64,000 bases of DNA from Microbacterium sp. UFMG61 (GCF_015354505.1 NZ_JACAFP010000002.1:1-64000); one strand, 5' to 3'. Counted from the first letter of the stretch, positions 17,059 to 25,211 are shown. The notes: a model not told the origin generated them from the letters alone. Numbers and translations: made by a program.

Positions 17059-17529
17059 TCAGCGCACCGCGTCGGCGAGGTGCCGGGCGTCGTGGCTCAG
17101 CACCTTGACGATGATGCCGTGGCGACGCAGCTCGGCGGCGGCGCGCACGCCCTCATCGGCGTCGCGTCCCAGGGCGTTGATGTTCGCCACGACGAGCACG
17201 TCGCCCTTGTTCAGCGTCGCGATGAGGCGCGACAGTCGGTCGCTCCAGCTCTCGAGGATGTCGGGAGCCGGGTGACGGAAGCCCTCGATGGGGACTCCGA
17301 ACCGGGTCAGGTCGTCGCGCTGCTCGACGACCGACGGCATGCCCTCGCGTGAGACGACGAGTCCCACGAGTCGAGAGCCGTCGGGGCGGGCAGACCAGAA
17401 ATCGCGGTTCTGCTGCAGCTCGGTGAAGCACTTCGGGCATTCCGCTGCGGCATGCGGCAGATGCAGCGGGCTGGTCAGCGCCTCATCGACGGATGCCGTG
17501 GCCTTCAGTGGATCGATCGTCTCGCTCAT
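17059..17529 (-). CDS. Resolvase-fold protein with CxxC, probably not a recombinase
   Basis: A 156-aa protein resembling only the N-terminal domain of serine resolvases. After C31-P-K-C34, residues 55-150 show the resolvase pattern: a V-V-S (58-60) in the place of the catalytic R-V-S, G-D-V-L-V-V, then A-L-G-R (119-122) where active enzymes have D-R-L-x-R. S60 and R122 may remain, but the preceding Arg and the first Arg of the D-R-L-x-R motif are absent, and there is no DNA-binding helix-turn-helix. A classical site-specific recombinase is therefore unlikely. It follows mdh on the same strand, 53 bp apart, with its own GGAGG 6 nt before the ATG. Function unknown. Confidence 0.6.
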   Translation of the reverse strand: MSETIDPLKATASVDEALTSPLHLPHAAAECPKCFTELQQNRDFWSARPDGSRLVGLVVSREGMPSVVEQRDDLTRFGVPIEGFRHPAPDILESWSDRLSRLIATLNKGDVLVVANINALGRDADEGVRAAAELRRHGIIVKVLSHDARHLADAVR

Positions 17530-17581
17530 CGCGCACCTCCGGCATCCATTCTGCCCTGTCAGCGGTCGGAACGGGGAGCAC

Positions 17582-18571
17582 TCACAAGAGCCCGAGAGCC
17601 CTGACCGCGTCGCGCTCCTCGATCAGCTCGGCGACCGACGCGTCGATGCGCGCCTGTGCCCACTCGCTCACCTCGAGGCCATCGACGATCTGCCATTCGC
17701 CGTCGACGGCCCGCACCGGGAACGACGAGATGAGTCCGGCGGGCACACCGTACTCGCCGTGCGACACGACACCCGCCGAGGTCCAGTCCTCGGTGCCGTG
17801 CACCCAGTCACGCACGTGGTCGAGGGCGGCGTTCGCGGCGGAGGCGACAGACGAGGAGCCGCGCACCTGGATGATCTCCGCCCCGCGCTTGGCGACCCGC
17901 GGGATGTAGGTGTCGGCGAGCCACGCCGGCACATCGCCGACGATCGCCTCGAGCGCCTCGGTCACGGGGCGTCCGGCCACGGTCGCGTGCGAGACGTCGG
18001 GGAACTGCGTCGCGGAGTGGTTGCCCCAGATCGGCACACGCCTGATCGTGTCGACGGGCGCCGCGAGCGTCTGCGCGAGCTGGGCCCTGGCGCGGTTCTC
18101 ATCGAGTCGTGTCAGCGCGGTGAAACGCTCGGCGGGCACGCCGTCGGCCGACGCGGAGGCGATGAGAGCGTTGGTGTTCGCGGGATTCCCGACGACGGTC
18201 ACCCGCACGTCCGACGAGGCGTGGGCGGCGATCGCCGCGCCCTGCGGCCCGAAGATGCCGGCGTTCGCGGCCAGCAGGTCGCCGCGCTCCATTCCGGGTC
18301 CTCGCGGACGCGCGCCGACCAGAAGAGCCAGATCACAGCCGTCGAAGCCGACGGCGGCGTCGTCGGTGACCTCGACGTGCTCGAGCAGACCGAAAGCGCC
18401 GTCCTGCAGCTCGAGAGCCGCGCCCTCGGCGGCGCCGATCCCCTGGGGGATCTCCAGCAGCCGCAGCCGCACCCTCTCGTCCGGGCCGAGCAGGTCTCCT
18501 GCGGCGATGCGGAAGAGCAGCGCGTACCCGATCTGTCCGCCTGCGCCGCTGATGGTGATCGTGGTCGTCAT
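17582..18571 (-). CDS. mdh: Malate dehydrogenase
   Basis: A 329-aa NAD-dependent malate dehydrogenase, interconverting malate and oxaloacetate in the TCA cycle. The Rossmann motif G-A-G-G-Q-I-G is at 9-15. The mobile-loop arginines are in [10 protein letters not shown] (87-96), the catalytic Asp/Arg pair in L-D-E-N-R (156-160), and the catalytic His is H185 in W-G-N-H-S. Length and motifs match the 325-330-aa actinobacterial type. The start is set by a -10 hexamer 6 nt upstream, so the mRNA is probably leaderless. It is divergent from the zinc metallopeptidase gene. Confidence 0.95.
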   Translation of the reverse strand: MTTTITISGAGGQIGYALLFRIAAGDLLGPDERVRLRLLEIPQGIGAAEGAALELQDGAFGLLEHVEVTDDAAVGFDGCDLALLVGARPRGPGMERGDLLAANAGIFGPQGAAIAAHASSDVRVTVVGNPANTNALIASASADGVPAERFTALTRLDENRARAQLAQTLAAPVDTIRRVPIWGNHSATQFPDVSHATVAGRPVTEALEAIVGDVPAWLADTYIPRVAKRGAEIIQVRGSSSVASAANAALDHVRDWVHGTEDWTSAGVVSHGEYGVPAGLISSFPVRAVDGEWQIVDGLEVSEWAQARIDASVAELIEERDAVRALGLL

Positions 18572-18577
18572 GACATG

Positions 18578-18583
18578 AGCCTA
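18578..18583 (-). promoter_or_regulatory. -10 hexamer for leaderless mdh
   Basis: On the minus strand TAGGCT lies exactly 6 nt before the ATG, which puts the expected transcription start at the A of the start codon. No Shine-Dalgarno sequence is present. Confidence 0.6.
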
Positions 18584-18662
18584 CGACGCCAGGATGCCGG
18601 TGTGACCGGAGATGAGCACGACCCGCGAAGAACCGCGCGCTCCGGGGCGACGGTGTGCAGAG

Positions 18663-18668
18663 TACCCT
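18663..18668 (+). promoter_or_regulatory. -10 hexamer for leaderless metallopeptidase gene
   Basis: TACCCT lies exactly 6 nt before the ATG at 18675, predicting a leaderless transcript. This favours 18675 over the in-frame upstream start at 18612. Confidence 0.55.
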
Positions 18669-18674
18669 CATGGC

Positions 18675-19559
18675 ATGACCTTCAATCCCGACGCCGATGT
18701 CTCCGGAAGCACCGCCCGTCGCCGCGGGCGCGGTGCCGTGGTCGCCGGGGCGGGTGGCGTCGGGCTGCTCGGCATCATCGCCCTGATCGCGGGCCCGCTG
18801 CTCGGCATCGACCTGACGGGTCTGCTGGGCGGGGGAGGCGGCACCGGCGGCGGCGCGGAGCCGTCGGAGGGCAGCGTGATCGAGAACTGTCTGACCGGCG
18901 AGGACGCGAACGAGAACGTCGACTGCCGGGTGGCGAGCTCGCAACTGGCGCTCGACGGCTTCTGGGAAGATCACGTGGACGGGTACCGGGCCCCGGGGTT
19001 CATCATCGTCGACGGGGCGACGGCGACCGGGTGCGGAACCGCCTCGAACGCGGTCGGGCCGTTCTACTGCCCGCCGGATGAGACCGTCTACATCGATCCG
19101 TCGTTCTTCCAGCTGATGCAGCAGCAGTTCGGCGCATCCGCCGGCAACCTCGCCCAGCTGTACATCGTCGGCCATGAGTGGGGCCACCACATCCAGTACA
19201 TCACCGGCGACATGGAGCGGTATCCGAACAACGGCACCGGTCCCGACAGCAACGGTGTGCGCATCGAGCTGCAGGCCGACTGCTACGCCGGAGCGTGGAT
19301 CGGTCAGATGACGCAGGAGAAGGACTCGGACGGCGTCCCTTACCTGCTGGAGCCGACCGAGGCGGAGATCGCAGACGCGCTGAACGCCGCGAACACGGTC
19401 GGCGACGACAACATCCAGGAGCAGTCGTCCGGTTCGGTCAATCCCGAGAGCTTCACGCACGGCACCAGCGAGCAGCGCAAGTACTGGTTCGCGAACGGCT
19501 ACCAGAACGGTCTCGACACGTGCGCCGAGCCTCTCACCGCCTCGGCCGGTGACCTGTGA
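18675..19559 (+). CDS. Neutral zinc metallopeptidase (YpfJ-like)
   Basis: A 294-aa protein with a membrane segment at about 21-50 that ends in a Gly-rich linker, so the rest is extracytoplasmic. The zinc-protease motif H167-E-W-G-H-H172 is complete, and an acidic residue in E-L-Q-A-D (about 198-202) probably gives the third ligand. Four cysteines (C72, C84, C120, C132) could form two disulfides. It belongs to the putative neutral zinc metallopeptidase family represented by E. coli YpfJ; the substrate is unknown. The start at 18675 is supported by the -10 hexamer 6 nt upstream and by the hydrophobic N-terminus. Confidence 0.85.
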   Translation: MTFNPDADVSGSTARRRGRGAVVAGAGGVGLLGIIALIAGPLLGIDLTGLLGGGGGTGGGAEPSEGSVIENCLTGEDANENVDCRVASSQLALDGFWEDHVDGYRAPGFIIVDGATATGCGTASNAVGPFYCPPDETVYIDPSFFQLMQQQFGASAGNLAQLYIVGHEWGHHIQYITGDMERYPNNGTGPDSNGVRIELQADCYAGAWIGQMTQEKDSDGVPYLLEPTEAEIADALNAANTVGDDNIQEQSSGSVNPESFTHGTSEQRKYWFANGYQNGLDTCAEPLTASAGDL

Positions 19560-19569
19560 GGCTGGACCC

Positions 19570-20532
19570 ATGAACCTCGACGCGCTGTATCCGCCGATCG
19601 AACCCCACGAGACGGGGGAGTTGCTCGTCGGAGACGGGCACCGCGTCTACTGGGAGGTGAGCGGCAACCCCGAGGGCAAGCCCGTGGTGTTCCTGCACGG
19701 AGGCCCGGGGAGCGGCACCTCGGCCTGGCAGCGCCGCTTCTTCGATCCGGAGCGGTATCGGATCGTGCTCTTCGATCAGCGCGGATGCGGTCGCAGCACC
19801 CCGCACGCGAGTGCTCCCGACGCGGACCTGCGTTTCATCACTACGGCGCACCTGATCGCCGACATCGAGCTGCTGCGCCGGAATCTCGGCATCGAGGCGT
19901 GGCAGGTCTTCGGCGGGTCGTGGGGCAGCGCCCTCGCTCTCGCCTACGCGCAGGCGCATCCGGATGCCGTCAGCGAGCTCGTGCTCCGGGGTATCTTCAC
20001 GCTGCGTCGCGAAGAGCTCGAATGGTTCTACGAGGGCGGTGCGGCAGCGCTCTTCCCCGATCTGTGGGAGGAGTTCCTCGCTCCGATCCCGATCCTCGAG
20101 CGCTCTCACATGATCGATGCGTATCACCGCCGTCTCTTCGATCCGGACCCTGCCGTTCACGCGCCGGCCGCCGTCGCGTGGTCGCGCTGGGAGGCGTCGA
20201 CCGTGACGCTGCGACCGGATGCCGCGCAGATCGAGTCGATGTCCGACCCGCGCACAGCCACCGCGTTCGCCCGTATCGAGAACCACTTCTTCGTGCACCG
20301 CGGCTGGTGGACCGAGGGGCAGCTGATCGCCGGCGTCGAAGGCATCCGCCACATCCCCGCCGTCATCGTGCAGGGGCGTCACGACGTGTGCACGCCGATG
20401 ATGACCGCCTGGGATCTGCATCGGGCCTGGCCCGAGGCCGACTTCGTCGTGGTCGACGACGCCGGCCACTCCGCGGCGGAGCCCGGGATCCAGGTCGCGC
20501 TGCGAGCGGCGACCGACCGCTTCGCCGGCTGA
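19570..20532 (+). CDS. pip: Prolyl aminopeptidase
   Basis: A 320-aa alpha/beta-hydrolase (peptidase family S33) that removes N-terminal proline from peptides. The oxyanion segment H-G-G-P-G is at 43-47, D-Q-R-G-C-G-R-S at 69-76, the nucleophile S117 in G-G-S-W-G-S, the acid D272 in G-R-H-D, and the His H300 in A-G-H-S. All are family hallmarks and the length is typical. The protein has no signal peptide, so it is cytoplasmic. It starts 10 bp after the metallopeptidase stop and is probably co-transcribed with it. A start seven codons earlier at 19549 would overlap the upstream gene and is less likely. Confidence 0.93.
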   Translation: MNLDALYPPIEPHETGELLVGDGHRVYWEVSGNPEGKPVVFLHGGPGSGTSAWQRRFFDPERYRIVLFDQRGCGRSTPHASAPDADLRFITTAHLIADIELLRRNLGIEAWQVFGGSWGSALALAYAQAHPDAVSELVLRGIFTLRREELEWFYEGGAAALFPDLWEEFLAPIPILERSHMIDAYHRRLFDPDPAVHAPAAVAWSRWEASTVTLRPDAAQIESMSDPRTATAFARIENHFFVHRGWWTEGQLIAGVEGIRHIPAVIVQGRHDVCTPMMTAWDLHRAWPEADFVVVDDAGHSAAEPGIQVALRAATDRFAG

Positions 20533-20534
20533 CC

Positions 20535-20562
20535 CGCTCCGCGGTCGCTCAGGCGCGGAGCG
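20535..20562. terminator. Convergent terminator between pip and the aldehyde dehydrogenase gene
   Basis: CGCTCCGCG (20535-20543) and CGCGGAGCG (20554-20562) form a 9-bp stem with a 10-nt loop. It starts 3 bp after the pip stop and contains the stop of the converging gene in its loop, so it could serve both. Confidence 0.55.
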
Positions 20563-22372
20563 CCGCGGCGAGCGTCGTGATCAATCCGACGGCGCCGCCG
20601 TGCGCCCGGAACCGCGTGAGACCTTCGCTGACGGCCGCACCCGTGCGAGCCGACACGAACCACGGGGGCTTCGGCAGGATCGTCCGGCGGCTGCCCCGCC
20701 CCGCGGGGCGCACTGCGCCGCCGACCCAGCGTGGGAACGGGCGGAACGGCGCGCGCAGCACCGAGCGCTCCACGCGGTCGAGCAGCAGGGCGTTGTGGAC
20801 GACACCGATCCCGCTGCCGACCTCGTCGATCGTGTTGCCCGGGAAGGCGCCCCAGGTCAGCGTGGGCGTGATGAAGGCGAAGGCGGTCCAGCCGTTGATG
20901 GCGATCGAACCGTAGCGCAGGGCCGCGATCGCCCTCTCGAAGCCGTTGCCCAGCGACCTCTCGGTGGCCGGATCGATCAGCAGGTTGGCGCCGAGCGTGC
21001 CCTGCAGGCGCTCGTTCGCATACGAGACGGCCCTGTCGAGGAACTCCTGTCCGTGACCGGGCAGCGAGACGACTCCCAGCACCGGTGCGAAGTACTCGGT
21101 GTTCTGCAGCGCGGTGGCGTCGTCGTCCGCCCCGATCTCGACCAGCATCCGATCGCCCAGCACGAGCGCATCCGGGTAGTCGTGCGCCGCGCGATCCATG
21201 CGGGACGACGACCCCGGGTACCAGGTGGGTCGCTCGGGGGCGTTCGCGTACGCTCGGCGCAGCGCGGCCCGGAAAGCGTCGGCCTGCGCCCAGTCCGACG
21301 ACAGGACGACGACCTGGCCGGCGATGCAGTTGTGTCCGCTGTTCTGCAGGCGCATGGTCGCGATGTGCTCTGCCTGATAGGTGAGATCGGCGTCGGTCCA
21401 GTCGCCCGGCACCACGATGATGGGCGAGACCCCGCCGAGCTCGGCGGTGATCGGCTTCTTCAGCTGCGGGCGGTTCTCGCGGCGGCGCCGGGTGCCGGCC
21501 GATCCCGTGCCCCAGACGATCGCATCGAACGTCGCGGCGGAGCCGGTGATGTGCACGTGCGCGAGGTCGGGATGGGCGGTCAGATACGCGCCGACGGCGG
21601 CGCCGCCGCGCACGATGCGCAGCAGTCCGAGGGCGATGAGCGGCGCGAAGGCGCGCTTGTACACGGGAACCAGCGAGTCCTGGGTCGGATTGACCTTGAG
21701 CAGAGCGGTGCGGTTGTGCGCCAGCAGCTCGTAGAGCACATCGAGCACGGGGATGGAGGTGACGTTGCCCGCGCCGAGCACGAGTCCGACGCCTCCCGAG
21801 TCGCCGGGGGTGCGCTGCGCGAGTCCCGCGGCGGATCGCGCGGCGTTCGGCGTGACTCCGGGCTCGAGCCAGACCTCTCCCGTGAAGCCCGAGAGCAAGA
21901 ACCGGTCGATCCCGGTGAGAGGGAAGGCCTGCACGCGCGTGCGCCCACCCGGAGCGCGGTCGAGTCGGATGCCGTCGAGCGGGTTGGTGCCCGACGACAG
22001 GCGCGAGAGCGTCTCGATGTAGGCGTCGAGCGCGCCGAGCACGCTGTACGGACCGCTCAGCCATTCCTCGCCGCGCAGTGGATGACGGGAATCGAGACCC
22101 TTGGAGGATGCCGCGGTCGTCGCCCAGTCCTCCGCGACGGCGGCGGTGCTGGTGCGCACACCGCGAAGCAGTGTGACGCGTTGCGCGAGCGACAGGGCGG
22201 CCCAGGTGCGGGAGCCGATGTGCAGCTCGCCGATCGCGGCGTCGAGCCGTGCGCGCTCCCCGTCGCCGAGTTCCGCGGGATCGCTCGCGGGCTTCCGTGG
22301 CGCGGGCTTCTTCGCGGCGGGCTTCGAGGCGGCGGCTTTCGTCGAGGTGGACGGCGTGGTCGCAGAGGTCAT
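20549..22372 (-). CDS. Aldehyde dehydrogenase-family protein with Lys/Ala/Pro-rich N-terminus
   Basis: A 607-aa protein with the NAD-binding and catalytic folds of the aldehyde dehydrogenase superfamily. The coenzyme-site Lys is in L-L-K-V-N-P (224-229), the general base is E311 in E-L-G-G, and the nucleophile is C349 in S-G-H-N-C-I-A-G-Q. It is about 100 residues longer than typical members. The extra length includes residues 1-30, a Lys/Ala/Pro-rich tail resembling histone-H1-like tails, and a long C-terminal extension after the Cys domain. The substrate cannot be predicted. It is preceded by GGAG 11-14 bp from the ATG and is separated from the MFS gene by 28 bp on the same strand. Confidence 0.85.
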   Translation of the reverse strand: MTSATTPSTSTKAAASKPAAKKPAPRKPASDPAELGDGERARLDAAIGELHIGSRTWAALSLAQRVTLLRGVRTSTAAVAEDWATTAASSKGLDSRHPLRGEEWLSGPYSVLGALDAYIETLSRLSSGTNPLDGIRLDRAPGGRTRVQAFPLTGIDRFLLSGFTGEVWLEPGVTPNAARSAAGLAQRTPGDSGGVGLVLGAGNVTSIPVLDVLYELLAHNRTALLKVNPTQDSLVPVYKRAFAPLIALGLLRIVRGGAAVGAYLTAHPDLAHVHITGSAATFDAIVWGTGSAGTRRRRENRPQLKKPITAELGGVSPIIVVPGDWTDADLTYQAEHIATMRLQNSGHNCIAGQVVVLSSDWAQADAFRAALRRAYANAPERPTWYPGSSSRMDRAAHDYPDALVLGDRMLVEIGADDDATALQNTEYFAPVLGVVSLPGHGQEFLDRAVSYANERLQGTLGANLLIDPATERSLGNGFERAIAALRYGSIAINGWTAFAFITPTLTWGAFPGNTIDEVGSGIGVVHNALLLDRVERSVLRAPFRPFPRWVGGAVRPAGRGSRRTILPKPPWFVSARTGAAVSEGLTRFRAHGGAVGLITTLAAALRA

Positions 22373-22400
22373 CGGCGGCTCCTTCGGACGGGGTCCCAGC

Positions 22401-23810
22401 TTATGCGGGCGGTGCGACGTCGATGTCGGATCGACGCAGACGATATCGCCGCAGTGTGATGAGGCTCGCGGCCATGAGCGCGGCGGGAAGCACGCTGAAG
22501 CTCAGCGCGATGCCCGCGACGGCGGCATCCGGTTGCGCGGTCGAGGCTCCCGCGACCGTCGAGACGTACCCGGTCGCGGCGAGCATCAGCGCCACGGCGG
22601 AGGCGCCGAGCGCGAATCCCACCGTCTCGCCGGCGGTCCACACACCCGTGAACGTCCCCGCCTGCCCGCGACCTCCACCGCTCGCCCGCTCGTCGTGTGA
22701 GATCACGTCGGGGAGCATCGCCATCGGCAGGGCCTGCAGCCCCGCGTATGCCACGCCGGCGACCGCGACCGAGGCGTAGATCCAGGCGCCCGGCGACCAC
22801 ACGGCGAGGGTCAGGGATGCGGCGGCGATCAGGAACAGAACGCTGGCGATCGCGAATGCGCGCTCCTTGCCGACGCGCCGGGCCAGGGCCGCCCACGCAG
22901 GCGTCGCGATGAGGGCGGGGCCGACGAGAGCGATGAACACGAGCGTCACGGCGTCCTCTGATCCCAGCACCCAGGTCGCCACGTACTGTGCGGTTGCCAG
23001 CATCGTGCCCGTGGCCAATGCCTGCAGCAGGTAGGTGCCGAGCAGGGCTCGGAAGGGCTGGCTCCGACGCAGGACTCGCAGACCGGCCGCGTACTGCGCG
23101 CGCAGGCCCGCCGGGGGAGCGGTGTGGTCGGCGGGCGCCTCGGCGGGGGCATCCGCCGTCCGCGATGCCACCCACATGCCCAGGCCGATCGCGATGCCGG
23201 CCACGGCGCCCATCAGCAGGTAGCCCAGCACGGGATCCGATGCGGCGCTCCGCAGCTCGGGGCCACCCGCACCGAACAGCAGGATCGCGGCGGTGAGCAC
23301 CACGACGCGCCATCCGAGAAGTCTCGTGCGCTCGTCGTAGTCGGAGGTGAGCTCGGCGGGCAGGGCGATGTACGGGACCTGGAAGAGGCTGAACGCCGTC
23401 GCGGTCGCGAGGAAGGCGAGCAGGACGCACACCGCTCCCGCGGCCGGGCCCCACGACGGCGGCACGGCGAACGTGGCCGCGAAGAAGAACGGAAGGGAGA
23501 GAGCTCCCGCGACCATGAATCCGCGACGGGATCCGGTGCGGGCGAGCTGTCGGTCGGATGCCGCGCCGATCACGGGATCGATCACGACGTCCCAGATCTT
23601 CGCGGCGGTCACGATGAGACCGGCCACGAGCGCGGAGACGCCGAGGTTGTCGGTCAGGAAATACGTCAGGACCAGACCCGGCAGCGTCGCATAGCCGCCC
23701 GAGCCGAGCGAGCCGACGGCGTAGAGCGCCACTGTTCGGCGGGACAGGCGACCCGGAAGTCGGCCGGACGGGCGGACGGACGCGCGCTCAGGTCGAGCCG
23801 GGGTGCTCAT
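22401..23810 (-). CDS. MFS transporter, glycoside-pentoside-hexuronide symporter type
   Basis: A 469-aa protein with about 12 transmembrane helices. Early hallmarks of the GPH symporter subfamily are visible: an Asp in the second helix region (K-I-W-D-V-V-I-D-P-V-I-G, about 68-79) and a basic loop R-T-G-S-R-R-G (about 89-96). The fourth-helix region Y-I-A-L-P-A-E-L (about 149-156) also fits. This family imports sugars or glycosides with cations, but no substrate can be assigned. The ATG at 23810 is chosen over longer frames because a TACACT hexamer lies exactly 6 nt upstream, giving a leaderless transcript. Confidence 0.85.
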   Translation of the reverse strand: MSTPARPERASVRPSGRLPGRLSRRTVALYAVGSLGSGGYATLPGLVLTYFLTDNLGVSALVAGLIVTAAKIWDVVIDPVIGAASDRQLARTGSRRGFMVAGALSLPFFFAATFAVPPSWGPAAGAVCVLLAFLATATAFSLFQVPYIALPAELTSDYDERTRLLGWRVVVLTAAILLFGAGGPELRSAASDPVLGYLLMGAVAGIAIGLGMWVASRTADAPAEAPADHTAPPAGLRAQYAAGLRVLRRSQPFRALLGTYLLQALATGTMLATAQYVATWVLGSEDAVTLVFIALVGPALIATPAWAALARRVGKERAFAIASVLFLIAAASLTLAVWSPGAWIYASVAVAGVAYAGLQALPMAMLPDVISHDERASGGGRGQAGTFTGVWTAGETVGFALGASAVALMLAATGYVSTVAGASTAQPDAAVAGIALSFSVLPAALMAASLITLRRYRLRRSDIDVAPPA

Positions 23811-23816
23811 CGCGCC

Positions 23817-23822
23817 AGTGTA
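23817..23822 (-). promoter_or_regulatory. -10 hexamer for leaderless MFS gene
   Basis: TACACT on the minus strand, 6 nt from the ATG at 23810. There is no Shine-Dalgarno sequence, which supports leaderless initiation and this start codon. Confidence 0.55.
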
Positions 23823-23901
23823 GCGGTGCGGTGGAGCAGACCCCGGGCTCGGATCGCGGCGTCCGATCGGCTCTCCGCCGAGCGGGATCAGTCGAGCGGG
23901 A

Positions 23902-24165
23902 TCAGATGAGCGAGAGCTCGCGCAGCTTCGCCTCGACGTCGGCGTTCGACGGCTCGACGTGGTGAGAGGAGTCGGGGTAGACCACGACCGGGATGTTCGT
24001 GCGTCCCGAGATCTCCTTCGCGACGTCCGCGGCAGAGGGCTCTGCGACGAGGTCGACGTAGGTGTACTCGACACCGAGGGCGTCGAGCTGCTTCTTGGTG
24101 CGGATGCAGTCACGGCACCAGTCGGCGCCGAACATGGTGATCGCGGAATCTGCGGCAGTGGTCAT
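23902..24165 (-). CDS. Mycoredoxin-like glutaredoxin
   Basis: An 87-aa thioredoxin-fold protein. The redox motif is C17-R-D-C20 after M-F-G-A-D-W, and the T-N-I-P-V-V segment gives the cis-proline loop typical of glutaredoxins. Small actinobacterial proteins of this size are mycoredoxins, which use mycothiol in place of glutathione to reduce mixed disulfides. The C-R-D-C motif is less common than C-x-Y-C. It is divergent from the SIP-domain gene, with an 84-bp shared promoter region, and is itself predicted to be leaderless. Confidence 0.88.
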   Translation of the reverse strand: MTTAADSAITMFGADWCRDCIRTKKQLDALGVEYTYVDLVAEPSAADVAKEISGRTNIPVVVYPDSSHHVEPSNADVEAKLRELSLI

Positions 24166-24171
24166 ACCTCA

Positions 24172-24177
24172 AGCCTA
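24172..24177 (-). promoter_or_regulatory. -10 hexamer for leaderless mycoredoxin gene
   Basis: TAGGCT on the minus strand, exactly 6 nt before the ATG at 24165. It lies about 45 bp from the iron box of the divergent gene. Confidence 0.55.
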
Positions 24178-24213
24178 AAGCGGCGCAGCTGACGGTGGAC
24201 CGGAAACGCGACA

Positions 24214-24243
24214 TTGAAGAGTAAGGGTAGCCTTACCTATACT
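24214..24243 (+). promoter_or_regulatory. DtxR/IdeR iron box overlapping a leaderless promoter
   Basis: TAAGGGTAGCCTTACCTAT at 24222-24240 fits the DtxR/IdeR operator consensus TWAGGTWAGSCTWACCTWA at all but a few positions and is dyad-symmetric. It lies between a possible -35 TTGAAG (24214-24219) and a -10 TATACT (24238-24243) with an 18-nt spacer. The -10 ends 6 nt before the ATG at 24250. Iron-bound DtxR/IdeR should therefore block RNA polymerase when iron is plentiful. Confidence 0.85.
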
Positions 24244-24249
24244 GATTGC

Positions 24250-24642
24250 ATGAATCACGCGTGCGAGCATCTCGACGATCCGGACTGGGAGAACATCGAG
24301 GGCGCCGTGCTGATCGCCGGCGATGCCGCCGACGCCGGAGTGATCGCCGGTATCGCAGCTCGAATGCCCTGGGATGCCGAGGGAGTCATCCTCCTCGAAG
24401 CGGCCGCGCGCATCCAGTTCCGCCACATCGACGTGCCCGAGGGCGTGTCGGTGCGGTGGCTGCTCCGGGGCGACGGCGCGCGTCAGCACGCCAAAGGCGA
24501 GCGGCTCGCCAACGCCGTGCACTCCTGGCTCATCGAGTGGACGTGCTCCGAGCCGCCGGCTCAGTGGACCGTCTGGCTCGGTCCGCACACCCCGCCGCAT
24601 GTCGCGCGCATGGCGCGCAGCCTGCTCGGCGTCGCGAACTGA
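24250..24642 (+). CDS. SIP-domain (siderophore-interacting) protein, iron-regulated
   Basis: A 130-aa protein resembling only the C-terminal NAD(P)H-binding domain of siderophore-interacting ferric reductases: V-L-I-A-G-D-A-A-D at 19-27 and V-R-W-L-L-R-G-D at about 69-76 are typical. The FAD-binding N-terminal half of full SIP proteins is missing, so it cannot be a complete flavin reductase; stand-alone SIP-domain proteins occur in actinobacteria, with uncertain function. Regulation by iron is strongly suggested by the operator at 24222-24240. The start at 24250 is chosen because the frame upstream runs through the operator and the -10 is 6 nt away. Confidence 0.78.
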   Translation: MNHACEHLDDPDWENIEGAVLIAGDAADAGVIAGIAARMPWDAEGVILLEAAARIQFRHIDVPEGVSVRWLLRGDGARQHAKGERLANAVHSWLIEWTCSEPPAQWTVWLGPHTPPHVARMARSLLGVAN

Positions 24643-24696
24643 CGGGGCGCGGCAGGCGCGTTGCGTCAGACCGTGACATCGGTGCGCAGCGGTCCG

Positions 24697-25170
24697 TCAG
24701 ACCGTGGCGAGTGCCGCGCCACCCATCGCCGTGCCGCCCAGGGTGGCGCCCGCCGTGATCGCGTCGAGCGCTCGCCGCAGCGATGAGCTCGAGGTGTGCG
24801 CCGTGTACGGGAAGTACACGACCTCGACCCCGACCACCGCGAACTCGCGCTCGAGGCGCAGGCCCTTGTCGGTTCCGCGCCAGTCGTCGCCCTTGAAGAA
24901 GTGCGTGAACTGCACGTCTCGCCAGGAGTCCATCTTCGATGGCGTGGTCTCGACGTACACGTCGTCGACGAAGGAGATGTGGCGGACGATCTCCGCCCGC
25001 TCCGCGGTCGGGATGACGGGCTCGATGCCCTTCACCTGCCGCAGCATCTCATCGCTGACGACACCCGCGACGAGGACGTCGCAGTGCTGCTTGGCGTGAC
25101 GAAGAAGGTTCAGATGCCCGACGTGAAACAGGTCGAAGGCACCAACGGCATAGCCGATGCGCGTCCCCAT
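24697..25170 (-). CDS. Cytidylyltransferase-like protein (TagD/GCT type)
   Basis: A 157-aa nucleotidyltransferase of the HxGH superfamily. The nucleotide-binding motif is in G-A-F-D-L-F-H-V-G-H (10-19), and T-S-S-S-S-L-R near the C-terminus matches the (R/T)T-x-G-x-S-T-S family motif position. Glycerol-3-phosphate cytidylyltransferases (TagD) of about 130 residues are the closest kind; they make CDP-activated alcohols for wall polymers. The extra C-terminal 25 residues are Gly/Ala-rich. It sits at the edge of the exopolysaccharide locus, which also contains a CDP-alcohol phosphotransferase, so the CDP-alcohol may serve polymer decoration (inference). CTGGGGA lies just before its ATG. Confidence 0.82.
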   Translation of the reverse strand: MGTRIGYAVGAFDLFHVGHLNLLRHAKQHCDVLVAGVVSDEMLRQVKGIEPVIPTAERAEIVRHISFVDDVYVETTPSKMDSWRDVQFTHFFKGDDWRGTDKGLRLEREFAVVGVEVVYFPYTAHTSSSSLRRALDAITAGATLGGTAMGGAALATV

Positions 25171-25211
25171 GATCTCCCCAGATCAGTGATTCCCCAGGAG
25201 CGGATCCCCAT
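25164..25211 (-). promoter_or_regulatory. Cluster of four GGGGA motifs before the cytidylyltransferase gene
   Basis: On the minus strand the motif (C/A)TGGGGA occurs at 25164-25170, 25175-25181, 25191-25197 and 25205-25211. The first overlaps the start codon and the second could act as ribosome binding site. The same motif recurs in other intergenic regions of the polysaccharide locus. Confidence 0.4.

Noticed and set aside
17059..17529. Mobile element or phage integration module
   Set aside because: The resolvase-like protein lacks catalytic arginines and a DNA-binding domain, and I see no flanking direct repeats or att-like sites.
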